Positions 30,875 through 40,842 of a DNA stretch of 64,000 nucleotides are shown here, in pieces. Location: positions 2,294,001 to 2,358,000 of the forward strand of contig NZ_CP123990.1 in assembly GCF_029919115.1 (NCBI RefSeq), given 5' to 3'. The position numbers and the translations under genes are program-made. The notes beneath the pieces were generated by a model. It was not told where the DNA came from, did no database searches, and worked only from the letters and a program-made list of their open reading frames with translations. This DNA comes from Variovorax paradoxus. GTDB taxonomy: Bacteria; Pseudomonadota; Gammaproteobacteria; Burkholderiales; Burkholderiaceae_C. The first letter of the stretch is position 1. Each line of letters begins with the position of its first letter.

Positions 30875-30898
30875 ATTGGTTTCGTGCCTCCATGACCA

Positions 30899-32383
30899 TC
30901 ACTCTTGGCCGGCGAACCAATGTTCGCGGGCTTTCAAGATGAGGGCTTTGGCGTCATCGGCGCTGTGGCCGGTGATCTCGGTGAGTTCATCGACCGCGAG
31001 GTCGGCGAGGTCGTCGCGGGTGTGCACACCCGCCTCGGCCAGCTTGGGAATCAGCTCGGGGTCGAGGCCTTCGAGGTCGCGCAGATTCTGCGAGACGGTC
31101 TCGACGCCCTCTTCCTTTGCGATTTCCATGGTCAACAGCGCATCCTTGGCGCGCGTGCGCAGCTCGTTGATGGTGTCTTCATCGAAAGCTTCGATCTCCA
31201 GCATTTCGGAGATCGGCACATAGGCCACTTCCTCGAGGCTGTTGAAGCCCTCGGAGATCAGGATGTCGGCGATTTCCTCGTCGACGTCGAGCTTTTCCAT
31301 GAAGAGCTTGCGGCTGGCATCGGTTTCGACGGCCTGCTTCTGCGCAGACTCGTTGGCGTCCATGATGTTGATCTTCCAACCGGTGAGGTCGGAAGCCAGG
31401 CGCACGTTCTGGCCGCCGCGGCCGATGGCGATGGCGAGGTTTTCCTCGTCGACCACCACGTCCATGGCGTGCTTTTCCTCGTCGACCACGATCGACGACA
31501 CGTTGGCCGGTGCCAGGGCGCCAATCACGAATTGCGCCGGGTCTTCGCTCCACAGCACGATGTCGACGCGTTCGCCTGCGAGCTCGTTGGTCACGGCGTT
31601 GACACGGGTGCCGCGCACGCCGACACAGGTGCCGATCGGGTCGACACGCTTGTCATGCGACAGCACGGCGATCTTGGCGCGCGAACCTGGGTCGCGGGCG
31701 CAGCTCTTGATTTCGAGCAGGCCTTGTTCGATTTCGGGCACTTCCTGGCGGAACAGCTCGATCATGAACTCGGGCGCCGAGCGCGACAGGATGATCGGCG
31801 CGCCGCGCAGCGTCAGGTCGACCTCCATGATCATGGCCCGCACGCGGTCGCCGTTGCGCAGGTTTTCCTTGGAGATCATCTCGCTGCGGCGCAGGCGCCC
31901 TTCGACGCGACCGGCCTCCACGATGATGTCGCCCTTGTCCAGGCGCTTGACGGTGCCCACGAAGATCTTGTCGCCGCGCGACATGAAGTCGTTGAGCAGC
32001 ATTTCGCGCTCGGCATCGCGGATCTTCTGCAGGATGACCTGCTTGGCCGCCATGGCGCCGATACGGCCGATGGGCACGGATTCAACCGCTTCCTCGATGT
32101 ATTCGTCGACCTCGATGTCGGGCATTTCTTCGCGCGCCTCGAACAGGAGGATTTCCTGGTCGGGCAGCTGCAGGCCGGCCTCGTCCGGTACGACGTGCCA
32201 GCGGCGGAAGGTTTCATAGTCGCCGCTGTCGCGGTCGACCGAGACGCGGATGTCCACGTCGCCCTGGTGGAGCTTCTTGGTGGCCTGCGCCAGTGCGGAC
32301 TCGACTGCGCCGAAGACCACGTCGCGCTCGACGTTCTTCTCGCGCGAGATCGCATCCACCAACATCAACATTTCGCGATTCAT
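30899..32383 (-). CDS. nusA: Transcription termination/antitermination factor NusA
   Basis: A 494-residue NusA: an N-terminal RNAP-binding domain ([37 protein letters not shown]), S1, two KH domains ([51 protein letters not shown]) and C-terminal acidic repeats that contact alpha-CTD and lambda-N-type factors. It modulates pausing and termination. It lies 16 bp after rimP and 24 bp before infB. Confidence 0.97.
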   Translation of the reverse strand: MNREMLMLVDAISREKNVERDVVFGAVESALAQATKKLHQGDVDIRVSVDRDSGDYETFRRWHVVPDEAGLQLPDQEILLFEAREEMPDIEVDEYIEEAVESVPIGRIGAMAAKQVILQKIRDAEREMLLNDFMSRGDKIFVGTVKRLDKGDIIVEAGRVEGRLRRSEMISKENLRNGDRVRAMIMEVDLTLRGAPIILSRSAPEFMIELFRQEVPEIEQGLLEIKSCARDPGSRAKIAVLSHDKRVDPIGTCVGVRGTRVNAVTNELAGERVDIVLWSEDPAQFVIGALAPANVSSIVVDEEKHAMDVVVDEENLAIAIGRGGQNVRLASDLTGWKINIMDANESAQKQAVETDASRKLFMEKLDVDEEIADILISEGFNSLEEVAYVPISEMLEIEAFDEDTINELRTRAKDALLTMEIAKEEGVETVSQNLRDLEGLDPELIPKLAEAGVHTRDDLADLAVDELTEITGHSADDAKALILKAREHWFAGQE

Positions 32384-32399
32384 GCCACCACTCCTCTAG

Positions 32400-33038
32400 T
32401 CAGTCCGGAACATTCGTTCCGTCGTCAATATCCGAAAAACCCGGTTGGGTTTTGGCCTTGCGGCCCTTGAAATCCACAATGGGCGCAAGCCGCGCATCGC
32501 GCAGCTCGTCCAGCACGAAGCCGAGCGCATGCAACGTTGCAGGCGCGCGCTTCTTGCTCACTTTTTGACCCGGCTTGGGCTCGGGCGCATCGCTCCAGAC
32601 GATTTGCCAGCCCGGGGCTCCGTTGGCCCCTTCCACGCGTTCCAGCGTGCCGCGAAACTTCTTGCGGGTGGCAGACACCTGCCCCGCCGCCGCGGCACCC
32701 ATCGGCGCCTTGAGCGTGATGTCGATCACCTCGCCCACGAAACGTTCGAAATCCTGCTCATTGCGCAGCGGACGGTCAATACCCGGCGAGGAAACCTCGA
32801 GCCGCTTGTAATCGACACCATCGACCTCGAGCGCAAATTGCAGCTGCCGCGTGACCTTTTCGCAATCTTCGACGGTCACGAAAGGCTCGGGAATACCGGC
32901 GGCCACAGCTTCCGATGTGGGGGCCGTCCAGGGCAAATCAATCGTCACGCGCAGCAATCCCCCGGCCGACCGTTCGATCTCGACCAGGTCGTAGCCGAGT
33001 CCGGCCACGGTTTGTTCCACAATCTGCTGCAATGCCAC
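32400..33038 (-). CDS. rimP: Ribosome maturation factor RimP
   Basis: A 212-residue RimP: GYDLVEIERSAGGLLRVTIDLP, VTVEDCEKVTRQLQFALEVDGVDYKRLEVSSPGIDRPL are the family signatures, and the C-terminal SH3-like domain follows. It is longer than E. coli RimP (about 150 residues) because of an insert near residue 110-150 and a tail (KTQPGFSDIDDGTNVPD). It helps 30S assembly. It is the first gene of the rimP-nusA-infB-rbfA-truB-typA run. Confidence 0.95.
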   Translation of the reverse strand: MALQQIVEQTVAGLGYDLVEIERSAGGLLRVTIDLPWTAPTSEAVAAGIPEPFVTVEDCEKVTRQLQFALEVDGVDYKRLEVSSPGIDRPLRNEQDFERFVGEVIDITLKAPMGAAAAGQVSATRKKFRGTLERVEGANGAPGWQIVWSDAPEPKPGQKVSKKRAPATLHALGFVLDELRDARLAPIVDFKGRKAKTQPGFSDIDDGTNVPD

Positions 33039-33131
33039 GTGTTCGAAAACGCCTTGTAAAAATGCCTGTGCGAAATGCTTGTACGCGCCACCCGCCCGCC
33101 ACGGATGCCACGCATTGAAAATGCATAGACC

Positions 33132-33163
33132 AAAAAAAACGGGCGGTTGGTACCCGCCCGTTT
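33132..33163 (-). terminator. Intrinsic terminator (or attenuator) upstream of rimP
   Basis: Read on the minus strand, AAACGGGCGG (33163-33154), a 7-nt loop and CCGCCCGTTT (33146-33137) are followed by a T run to 33132. It would end the MFS transporter transcript. A TATAAT at 33184-33179 lies just upstream in the same direction, so it may also act on transcripts entering rimP. Confidence 0.85.
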
Positions 33164-33178
33164 GGTCGTGAGCCTCGA

Positions 33179-33184
33179 ATTATA
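33179..33184 (-). promoter_or_regulatory. Candidate -10 element (TATAAT) upstream of the rimP operon
   Basis: Minus-strand TATAAT at 33184-33179, with only a weak -35 (TTCATT-like, 16-bp spacer). A transcript starting near 33172 would meet the hairpin at 33163-33132 within about 10 nt. It is either a constitutive promoter gated by that hairpin or a chance match in an AT-rich patch. Confidence 0.35.
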
Positions 33185-33229
33185 TGCTATTCCCGTGATA
33201 AATGAAGGGGATGGAGCCGCTCAAAGCGC

Positions 33230-34420
33230 CTATCGGCGACGGGATTTGGACCAGACCAGCGCAAACAGCATGGAACCCAGCGTCAATGCGGCTGCGGCAA
33301 CCAGCAGCGGAAGCTGGAAAGAACCGGTCCGCTGGGCCAGCGGTGCGGCAAACAGCGGCCCGATGATCTGGCCGACGCCATAGGAAGCCGTCGCATAGCC
33401 GATCAGCCCGGCCGCGGCATTGCCCCGCAAGCGGCGAGCATCTCGCATTGCAAAAAGTGTAATGGCGGTAAACGGCATGCCGAGCAGCAAGCTCCCGAGC
33501 GCAAAGCCCGTGATCGTCGGCCACGCCACCGAGAGCACCACGCCCAGCGCCTGAAGTGCATAGGCCACGGCCAGCAGCAGCCGGTTGTCCCAGTGGATGG
33601 GCGCGCGGGCGCCGATCAGCGCGCCCGGAATGATGGCCAGCCCGAACAGCGGCCAGAAGAAATCGGGCCAGGGCGAGCCCGGCAGCGCCTGGCGGGCGAT
33701 CACCGGGAGGAATGTGGCCGTGATGATGTAGCCGAAGCCGGCCAGGCCGTACAGCGCGACCAGCCAGATCGCGTCGCTGCGCACGGAGGCAGGCGCGGCG
33801 AAGCCCGCGGCCGCAGCGGGTGCCGCCGCAGAACCGCCAGTGGCGGGCAGGTCCCCGTCGTCGAAAACCCGCCAGATGAGCGCCACCAGCACCACTGCCA
33901 GCACGCCCAGGCCAATCCATCCTGCTTCCGAACCCCAGCGGCCCAATGCGCCGCCGAGCAGCCCGGTCATGGCAATGCCGATGCCCGGGCCCGTGTAGAT
34001 CACGCCTGCCAGCGCCGGGGAATTGGTTTCGGCCAACCGCCGCAGCCCCCATCCTGAAGCAAAAACGAAAACCCAGGCGCTCATCACGCCGGCTGCCGTG
34101 CGAAGGACGCCCCAGCTGGTGAAGCTGTGGAGCACGCCCATGCCGATCAGCAGCACAGCCGTCGCGGCCAAGCCGCCGCGCACCATGCTCTTGGCCTTGA
34201 TGCCGATGGCCGCGCAGCTGACCGCGCCCAGAAAGTAACCCAGGTAATTGAGCGAAGCCAGCACGCCTCCAGCCTCCAACTGCAGCTTTCCCTCATGCAG
34301 CATGATCGGCAGCATGGGCGTGAAGGCAAAACGCCCCAAACCCATGGCCACAGCCAAAGTAACCATGCAGGCCAGCGCCGCGCGCCAGGCACCGCGCCGG
34401 TTTTGTCCGACTCCCGACAT
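33230..34420 (-). CDS. MFS transporter, YbfB/YjiJ family
   Basis: A 396-residue protein with twelve predicted transmembrane helices. The opening (ALACMVTLAVAMGLGRFAFTPMLPIMLHEGKLQLEAGGVLASLNYLGYFLGA) is characteristic of the YbfB/YjiJ MFS group. The Pro/Ala-rich linker at about 195-210 is the central cytoplasmic loop. The substrate is unknown. It is followed on the minus strand by the terminator at 33132-33163 and lies downstream of the yej-type importer genes. Confidence 0.88.
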   Translation of the reverse strand: MSGVGQNRRGAWRAALACMVTLAVAMGLGRFAFTPMLPIMLHEGKLQLEAGGVLASLNYLGYFLGAVSCAAIGIKAKSMVRGGLAATAVLLIGMGVLHSFTSWGVLRTAAGVMSAWVFVFASGWGLRRLAETNSPALAGVIYTGPGIGIAMTGLLGGALGRWGSEAGWIGLGVLAVVLVALIWRVFDDGDLPATGGSAAAPAAAAGFAAPASVRSDAIWLVALYGLAGFGYIITATFLPVIARQALPGSPWPDFFWPLFGLAIIPGALIGARAPIHWDNRLLLAVAYALQALGVVLSVAWPTITGFALGSLLLGMPFTAITLFAMRDARRLRGNAAAGLIGYATASYGVGQIIGPLFAAPLAQRTGSFQLPLLVAAAALTLGSMLFALVWSKSRRR

Positions 34421-34438
34421 TTTTCTTCAGTTCCGTTG

Positions 34439-36070
34439 CTATTCCAGCAGCGCTGCGGCCACCAGTTTCTTTGTATAGGGATGCTCGGGCGCATCGAGCA
34501 CGCGCTCGACAGGCCCGGCTTCGAGGATGGCGCCGTCCTTCATCACGATGACCTGGTGCGCCATGGCGCGGATCACCTCGACATCGTGCGTGATGAGCAA
34601 GTAGCTCAGGCCGCGCTCGCGCTGCAGGCGCTGGAGCAAACCCAGCACCTGCTTCTGGATCGTGACGTCGAGCGCGCTGGTGGGCTCGTCGAGCACCAGC
34701 AATTGCGGATCGACGATCAATGCCCGCGCAATCGCGAGCCGCTGGCGCTGCCCGCCCGAAAACTCGTGCGGATAGCGGTCGAGCAGCGACGGAAACTGCG
34801 CCTCGGTCAAGCCCACGTCGGCCAGTGCTGCCAAAGACCTGGCTCGGCGCTGCGCGGTGTCGAGTTCAGGCGCGTGTACGCGCAGCCCCTCCCCCACGAT
34901 CTGCTCAACGGTCATGCGGGGAGATAGCGAAGAAAACGGGTCCTGGAAAACCACCTGCATGGCCCGGCGCAGCGTCAGGTCCGACGCGCGGTTGACCGCC
35001 CACCCTTTGCCGTCCACTTTCAGCGCGCCGCGAAACTTCAGTAGCCCCAGCGCCGCCAACGCCAACGTCGACTTGCCCGACCCCGATTCGCCGACCACGC
35101 CCAGGGTTTCACCGGGCGCGATGCGGAAATCGGCGTTCTCCACTGCGATGAATTCGCCCTTGCGGAACCAGCCCGCGATGCCCGGCCTGGACACCGGATA
35201 ACTCACCCGGAGGCCCTTGGCCTCGAGCACCGGCTTCGCATCCGCGCCTGCGGCCACCGCGGAGACGTCGCGCTCCGGATGGCTGTCGATCAGTTTGCGT
35301 GTGTAGGCATGCTGCGGGGATTCGAACACGGTGCCGACGGCGCCATGCTCGACGATGCGGCCGCTTTCCATCACCGCTACGCGGTCGGCGAACCGGCGCA
35401 CCAGATTGAGATCGTGCGTGATCAACAGCACGGCCATGCCGTGCTTGCGTTGAAGGTCGGCAAGCAAGTCGAGAATTTGGGCGCGAACAGTGACGTCGAG
35501 CGCGGTGGTCGGCTCGTCCGCCAGCAGCAGGCGCGGCTTGCAGGCGAGCGCCATGGCAATCATGGCGCGCTGGCGCTGCCCGCCCGAAAGCTGGTGCGGA
35601 AACGACCTCGCCCGGCGTTCCGGCTCCGGAATTCCGGTGTCGGCCAGCAACTGGACTGCGGCGGCCTGGGCATCCCGCGCCGAAAGCCCTTCGTGCAACT
35701 CGAGCACCTCCGCAATCTGGTCGCCCACGCTGTAGAGCGCGTTGAGCGCGGTCATCGGCTCCTGGAAGATCATCGCGATCTCCTTGCCGCGAATGCCGCG
35801 CAGTTGCCGCTCCGGAATCGACAGCAGGTCACGCCCGTTCGAGCCGTTTTCGGCGTCGAACAGCTGTGCGGTCCCGGTCACGTCGGCGTTCTGCGCCAGC
35901 CGCAGGAGCGAAAGCGCCGTAACGGTCTTGCCCGAGCCCGACTCGCCGACCAGCGCGAGCTTTTCGCCGGCGGCTATATGAAAGTCGACACCGTGTACCA
36001 CGCTCTTGCCGCCGAAAGAAACGCTCAAGCCCTTCACGTCGAGCAACGGCAGATGGGTCATTTCGCTCAT
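34439..36070 (-). CDS. yejF: Peptide ABC transporter, double ATP-binding protein (YejF-like)
   Basis: A 543-residue fusion of two OppD/OppF-type ATPase domains, each with Walker A ([26 protein letters not shown]), signature ([16 protein letters not shown]) and Walker B ([24 protein letters not shown]). E. coli YejF has the same two-in-one layout and powers the YejABEF importer for peptides and microcin C. The ATG at 36070 overlaps the yejE stop (ATGA). It is the last gene of the four-gene importer operon. Confidence 0.94.
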   Translation of the reverse strand: MSEMTHLPLLDVKGLSVSFGGKSVVHGVDFHIAAGEKLALVGESGSGKTVTALSLLRLAQNADVTGTAQLFDAENGSNGRDLLSIPERQLRGIRGKEIAMIFQEPMTALNALYSVGDQIAEVLELHEGLSARDAQAAAVQLLADTGIPEPERRARSFPHQLSGGQRQRAMIAMALACKPRLLLADEPTTALDVTVRAQILDLLADLQRKHGMAVLLITHDLNLVRRFADRVAVMESGRIVEHGAVGTVFESPQHAYTRKLIDSHPERDVSAVAAGADAKPVLEAKGLRVSYPVSRPGIAGWFRKGEFIAVENADFRIAPGETLGVVGESGSGKSTLALAALGLLKFRGALKVDGKGWAVNRASDLTLRRAMQVVFQDPFSSLSPRMTVEQIVGEGLRVHAPELDTAQRRARSLAALADVGLTEAQFPSLLDRYPHEFSGGQRQRLAIARALIVDPQLLVLDEPTSALDVTIQKQVLGLLQRLQRERGLSYLLITHDVEVIRAMAHQVIVMKDGAILEAGPVERVLDAPEHPYTKKLVAAALLE

Positions 36071-37110
36071 TTGTCGGCCTTTCGCGGGTCGAGTGCATCG
36101 CGCAGCGCATCGCCCATGAAGGTCAGCAGCATCAGCGTGATTACCAGCACCCCGAAGGTGGAAAGCGAAATCCACCATGCGTCGATGTTTGCCTTGCCTT
36201 GGCTCAGCAGTTCGCCGAGCGACGGCGTGCCCGGCGGCACACCCAGGCCAAGGAAGTCGAGCGAGGTCAGCGCCAGGATGGCCGCGCTCATGCGAAACGG
36301 CAAGAAAGTGACGACCGGCACCATGCTGTTGGGCAGGATGTGACGCCACATGATCTGAAGGTTGCCGACGCCCAGGGCACGGGCGGCACGCACGTAATCC
36401 ATCTGGCGGTTGCGCAGGAACTCGGCACGCACGTAGTCGGACAGGCCCATCCATCCGAAGAGGCTCAGCAGAATCAGCAGCAACGCGACGCTGGGCGTGA
36501 AGATCGCACTGAAGATGATCAGCAGGTACAACTCGGGCATCGAGCCCCATATTTCGATGAAGCGCTGAAATGCCAGGTCGGTCTTGCCGCCGAAGAAGCC
36601 TTGGATGGCCCCGGTCACGATTCCCAACACCACGCCGATGGCGGTCAGTGCCAAGGCAAACAGCACGCTCACGCGAAAACCGTAGATCAACTGGGCAAGC
36701 AGGTCGCGCCCCCGGTCGTCCGTGCCCAGCAGGTTGTCGCGCGACGGCGCTGACGGATTCGGCAGCTTGGCAAAGTAGTTGAGCGTTTGCGGGCCATAGG
36801 GGTTGGGTGCGTAGATCGCCCAGTTCTTGCCGGCCGTGATCCGCTCGCGAATGAAGGGATCGAGGTAATCGGCGGGCGTTTCGAAGTCGCCGCCAAAGGT
36901 TTTTTCGGCGTAGTCGCGCAGCACCGGAAAATAGGTTTGCCCTTCATAGCGCACAACGAGCGGCTTGTCGGTCGACAGCAGCTCGGCAAACAAGCTGAGC
37001 ACCACCAGCACCGTAAAGATGGCAAGGCTCCAGAATCCGAGCGGATTCCGGCGAAAGCGGCGCCACGCGCGGCGCGCCGGGCTCAGCGAGACAGGCAATG
37101 CGTCAGTCAA
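36067..37110 (-). CDS. yejE: Peptide ABC transporter permease (YejE-like)
   Basis: A 347-residue permease with an N-terminal OppC-type helix (RRFRRNPLGFWSLAIFTVLVVLSLFAELLS) and a long periplasmic insert carrying YFPVLRDYAEKTFGGDFETPADYLDPFI, which is typical of YejE. The C-terminal BPD_transp_1 domain has the EAA loop (EFLRNRQMDYVRAARALGVGNLQIMWRHILPN). It overlaps yejB by 8 bp and yejF by 4 bp. Confidence 0.93.
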   Translation of the reverse strand: MTDALPVSLSPARRAWRRFRRNPLGFWSLAIFTVLVVLSLFAELLSTDKPLVVRYEGQTYFPVLRDYAEKTFGGDFETPADYLDPFIRERITAGKNWAIYAPNPYGPQTLNYFAKLPNPSAPSRDNLLGTDDRGRDLLAQLIYGFRVSVLFALALTAIGVVLGIVTGAIQGFFGGKTDLAFQRFIEIWGSMPELYLLIIFSAIFTPSVALLLILLSLFGWMGLSDYVRAEFLRNRQMDYVRAARALGVGNLQIMWRHILPNSMVPVVTFLPFRMSAAILALTSLDFLGLGVPPGTPSLGELLSQGKANIDAWWISLSTFGVLVITLMLLTFMGDALRDALDPRKADK

Positions 37111-38137
37111 ATTTCACCCTCGGGTCGACCCAGACATAGCAAAGGTCGGAAATGAGCTTGGTCAACAGGCCTATCAGCGTGAACAGGTACAGCGTGCCAA
37201 GCACCACCGGGTAGTCACGCCGGATCACGCTCTCGTAGCTCAGCAGTCCGAGGCCATCGAGGGAAAAAAGCGTTTCGATCAGCAGCGAGCCCGTGAAGAA
37301 AGCGCCGATGAAGGCGGCCGGGAACCCGGTAATGATCGGAATCAGCGCGTTGCGGAATATGTGCTTCCACAGCACCTGCCGCTCGGCCAGGCCCTTGGCA
37401 CGCGCGGTCAACACATACTGCTTGCGGATCTCTTCCAGGAACGAATTTTTCGTGAGCATGGCCGTCACGGCGAAACTGCCGAGCACCATGGCCGTCACGG
37501 GCAGCGTGATGTGCCAGAGATAGTCAACAATCCTCGCCCCCCAGCTCATGCTTTCCCAACTGGGCGATGTCAGCCCGCGCAGCGGAAACCACTGCAGCTG
37601 CCCGCCGAAGATGACGAGCAGTGCCACCCCCAGCACAAAGCCGGGAATCGCGTAGCCGACGAGCACGATGAGCGTCGTGACAAAGTCGAAGCGCGAACCG
37701 GCCCGCACTGCCTTTGCGACGCCGAGAGGTACAGCAATCAAATAGCTGATGAAGAAGGTCCAGAGGCCCAGGCTGATCGAGACCGGCAGCTTTTCCTTGA
37801 CCAGTTCCCAAACCGCTTTGCGCTGGTAGAAGCTCTGCCCAAGATCGAGTCGCGCAAAAGACTTGAGCATTTGCCAGAAGCGCTCATGAGCGGGCTTGTC
37901 GAAGCCGTAGAGTCTCTTTATCTCCTCGATGCGCTGCGGATCGAGCCCCTGGCGGCCGCGATAACCTGCGCCTCCGGCCGCGGCCCTTTCCCCGCCCGAG
38001 TCGCGGCCCTGCAACTGCGACACCATCTGCTCGACCGGGCCGCCGGGCACAAACTGGATGACCGCGAAGGTGATGACCAGCACGCCCAGGAGCGTCGGGA
38101 TCATCAGAAGCAGGCGCTTGAAGATGTAGCTGGCCAT
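37103..38137 (-). CDS. yejB: Peptide ABC transporter permease (YejB-like)
   Basis: A 344-residue DppB/OppB-type permease: IFKRLLLMIPTLLGVLVITFAVIQFVPGGPVEQMVSQLQGRD, then five further helices and the EAA loop (EEIRKQYVLTARAKGLAERQVLWKHIFRNALIPI). The Gly/Arg-rich insert at about 43-62 followed by LDPQRIEEIKRLYGFDKPAHERF is typical of the YejB branch. The ATG at 38137 is the family start; 34 bp separate it from yejA. Confidence 0.93.
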   Translation of the reverse strand: MASYIFKRLLLMIPTLLGVLVITFAVIQFVPGGPVEQMVSQLQGRDSGGERAAAGGAGYRGRQGLDPQRIEEIKRLYGFDKPAHERFWQMLKSFARLDLGQSFYQRKAVWELVKEKLPVSISLGLWTFFISYLIAVPLGVAKAVRAGSRFDFVTTLIVLVGYAIPGFVLGVALLVIFGGQLQWFPLRGLTSPSWESMSWGARIVDYLWHITLPVTAMVLGSFAVTAMLTKNSFLEEIRKQYVLTARAKGLAERQVLWKHIFRNALIPIITGFPAAFIGAFFTGSLLIETLFSLDGLGLLSYESVIRRDYPVVLGTLYLFTLIGLLTKLISDLCYVWVDPRVKFD

Positions 38138-38171
38138 CAGGTTACGGTGCTCCGGGTCACGTGGGCCTTGT

Positions 38172-39968
38172 TCACTTGTTCGTGGGCGACGCCCACCAGG
38201 TCGTGAGGGCCCAGTCGCCGGCATCGTAGTACGGCGGAATGGTCGGCGGCAGCATGACACCGGCCGGCCGGTAGCCGATCAGGAAGGCGCTGCCGTAGTA
38301 CATGGGAATCGAGTAGTGGCCGTGCGACAGCACGCGGTCGAGCACGCGCATGGCTGTAGCGAGTTCTGGCCGCGTGGTCGCGGCAACCACCTTGCCAAGG
38401 ATCGCGTCTACCGCCGGGTCGGCAATACCCCAGGAGTTGGCCGACCCGTTGGTTTCCGCGGCCTTCGAACCGAAGAGTTCGAAGAGTTCGCCGCCGGGCG
38501 CAGTGCTGCCGGGGATGCGCCGGGTGGTCATGTCGAAGTCATGGTTGTCCATGCGCTGCTGCGCCAGCGAAAAATCGACCGTGCGGAAACTCGTTTCGAT
38601 ACCCAGCTTCTTCAGTGCGGCCTGCAGCGGCGTCACGACCCGGATCATCGAGGGCTGGTCGTTCAGGAATTCGATCGTGAAAGCCTCGTTCTTGCCGTTT
38701 CGCAGGGCCCCGTCGCGGTAGGTCCAGCCTGCTTCGGCCAGCAGCGCCCTTGCCTGACGCAAGTTGTCGCGCAGGCTGCCAGGAGGCTCGGTGCTGGAGG
38801 GTTTTGGGGCGGGTCCGAACACCTCGGGCTTGAGCTTGTCCCGCAGGGGCTCCATCAGCGCAAGTTCGTCTGGCTTGGGCAGGCCGTCGGCGTGAAACTC
38901 GCTGTTCGGAAAATAGCCCTGCACCCGCTTGTAGAGCCCGTAGAACAGCTGCCGGTTGAGCCATTCGAAGTCCATGGCAAGGCCGATGGCCTGGCGGACG
39001 CGCACATCCTTGAACTTGTCCCTGCGGGTGTTGAAGATGTAGCCCTGAAAATCGCCCGGGTTCTGGTTCTCGAAGGCGCGCTTGACGATCTCGCCGCTGT
39101 CGAATTGCTTACCCTTGTACTGGCGCGCCCAGTTGCGCGAAGTGAACTCGCGCATGAAGTCGAACTCGCCGGCTTTCAGCCCCTCGAAACGCGCGGTCTC
39201 GTCGAGGTACACCTTGTAGGTGACGCGGTCGAAGTTGAAGAACCCCTTGCGCACCGGCAGGTCGGCGCCCCAATAGTCGGCGCGGCGCACATAGCTGATG
39301 TCGCGGCCAAGGCGGTCGCTGGCGGGCCTGTAGGGGCCCGAGGCGATGGGCACCTCGGTAACGATCTGGTCGAAGGGCTTGCCAGCGCCCCACTTGCGGC
39401 CGAAGACCGGCATGCCGCCGATCACCAGGGGCAGCTCCCGGTTCGGGCTTGCAAAATCGAAGCGCACCGTGCGTTCGCCGATGGCGGTCGCCTTCTTCAC
39501 CTCGGCGTAGATGGTGCGGAACTGTGGGGCGGCGAGCTTGCCGGTAAGGGTTTCGAACGAATGGACCACGTCGGCGGCCAGCACCGGCGAACCATCGTTG
39601 AAGCGTGCCTTGGGATTGAGCCTGAACGTCGCCGAGAGCCGGTCGGCAGGAACATCCACGTCTTCGGCCAGCAGGCCATATACCGTGGTCGGCTCCTCCG
39701 AATTTCCGGTCATGAGGCTCTCGAACATGAGAGGGCCAAGTCCGGATGGCGCGGTGCCCTTGAGCGTGAAAGGGTTGAACTTGTCGAAATTCGTCGGCCG
39801 GGTGGGCGGCACCAGCCTGAACTCGCCACCCTTGGGGGCCTGTGGGTTCACGTAGTCGAAATGTGTGAAACCGGGCGGATACTTGATGTCGCCGAATTGC
39901 GCATAGGCATGGGCGGCCCATGAAGGAGCCGCCGAGAACGCCAACAATAAAAGCAGCCAACCTCGCAT
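38172..39968 (-). CDS. yejA: Peptide ABC transporter periplasmic binding protein (YejA-like)
   Basis: A 598-residue SBP_bac_5 protein with a signal peptide ([21 protein letters not shown]). The mature start [29 protein letters not shown] and the 600-residue size are typical of the YejA group, larger than DppA/OppA. It should bind peptides for the YejBEF importer. The ATG at 39968 was chosen because the signal peptide starts there; it is only 37 bp from the divergent fabI start, and longer extensions would overlap fabI. Confidence 0.93.
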   Translation of the reverse strand: MRGWLLLLLAFSAAPSWAAHAYAQFGDIKYPPGFTHFDYVNPQAPKGGEFRLVPPTRPTNFDKFNPFTLKGTAPSGLGPLMFESLMTGNSEEPTTVYGLLAEDVDVPADRLSATFRLNPKARFNDGSPVLAADVVHSFETLTGKLAAPQFRTIYAEVKKATAIGERTVRFDFASPNRELPLVIGGMPVFGRKWGAGKPFDQIVTEVPIASGPYRPASDRLGRDISYVRRADYWGADLPVRKGFFNFDRVTYKVYLDETARFEGLKAGEFDFMREFTSRNWARQYKGKQFDSGEIVKRAFENQNPGDFQGYIFNTRRDKFKDVRVRQAIGLAMDFEWLNRQLFYGLYKRVQGYFPNSEFHADGLPKPDELALMEPLRDKLKPEVFGPAPKPSSTEPPGSLRDNLRQARALLAEAGWTYRDGALRNGKNEAFTIEFLNDQPSMIRVVTPLQAALKKLGIETSFRTVDFSLAQQRMDNHDFDMTTRRIPGSTAPGGELFELFGSKAAETNGSANSWGIADPAVDAILGKVVAATTRPELATAMRVLDRVLSHGHYSIPMYYGSAFLIGYRPAGVMLPPTIPPYYDAGDWALTTWWASPTNK

Positions 39969-40005
39969 GCGAGAATTCTGCCCAAGATTTTCACGAGGCA
40001 ACTTC

Positions 40006-40788
40006 ATGGGCTTTCTTTCCGGCAAAAAACTGTTGATCACCGGCGTGTTGAGCAATCGCTCCATTGCCTACGGCATTGCCAAGGCATGCCACGAACAAGG
40101 CGCCGAACTCGCCTTCAGCTACGTCGGCGAACGGTTCAAGGACCGTATCACCGAATTCGCTGCCGATTTCGACTCGAAGCTGATTTTCGACTGCGACGTG
40201 GGCGACGACGCGCAGATCGACAAGCTCTTTGCCGATCTGGCGCAGACCTGGCCCAAGTTCGACGGCTTCGTGCACAGCATCGGCTTTGCGCCGCGCGAAG
40301 CCATTGCGGGCGACTTTCTCGAAGGGCTCTCGCGCGAAGGCTTCAAGATTGCGCACGACATCAGCGCCTACAGCTTCCCGGCCATGGCCAAGGCGGCCCT
40401 GCCCTACCTGAACGACAAATCGGCGCTGCTGACGCTGACCTACCTGGGCGCCGAGCGCGCGCTGCCCAACTACAACACCATGGGCCTGGCCAAGGCCTCG
40501 CTCGAAGCCTCGGTGCGCTACACCGCGGCCTCGCTCGGTCCCAAGGGCATGCGGGTCAACGGCATCAGCGCCGGCCCTATCAAGACGCTGGCGGCCAGCG
40601 GCATCAAGGGCTTCGGCAAGATGCTGTCGGCAGTGGCAGAGGCCTCACCCATCCGCCGCAACGTGACGATCGAAGAAGTCGGCAATGTCGCCGCCTTTCT
40701 GCTGAGCGACCTGGCCAGCGGCGTCACGGCCGAGATCACCTACGTGGATGGCGGCTTCAGCAATGTCGTGGCGGGAATGGCCGAATAA
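40006..40788 (+). CDS. fabI: Enoyl-ACP reductase (NADH)
   Basis: A 260-residue Fab[35 protein letters not shown] forms the cofactor site, and Y146, Y156 and K163 ([19 protein letters not shown]) are the catalytic Tyr-x6-Lys set with the upstream Tyr. It catalyses the last reduction in each fatty-acid elongation cycle and is the triclosan/isoniazid-class target. It is divergent from yejA; an ACGAGG sequence precedes the ATG. Confidence 0.96.
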   Translation: MGFLSGKKLLITGVLSNRSIAYGIAKACHEQGAELAFSYVGERFKDRITEFAADFDSKLIFDCDVGDDAQIDKLFADLAQTWPKFDGFVHSIGFAPREAIAGDFLEGLSREGFKIAHDISAYSFPAMAKAALPYLNDKSALLTLTYLGAERALPNYNTMGLAKASLEASVRYTAASLGPKGMRVNGISAGPIKTLAASGIKGFGKMLSAVAEASPIRRNVTIEEVGNVAAFLLSDLASGVTAEITYVDGGFSNVVAGMAE

Positions 40789-40842
40789 GGGCTGGCCCGA
40801 AACCTTCGGTCGAACATTTCTGCATCGATTGGCAACCGCTTC

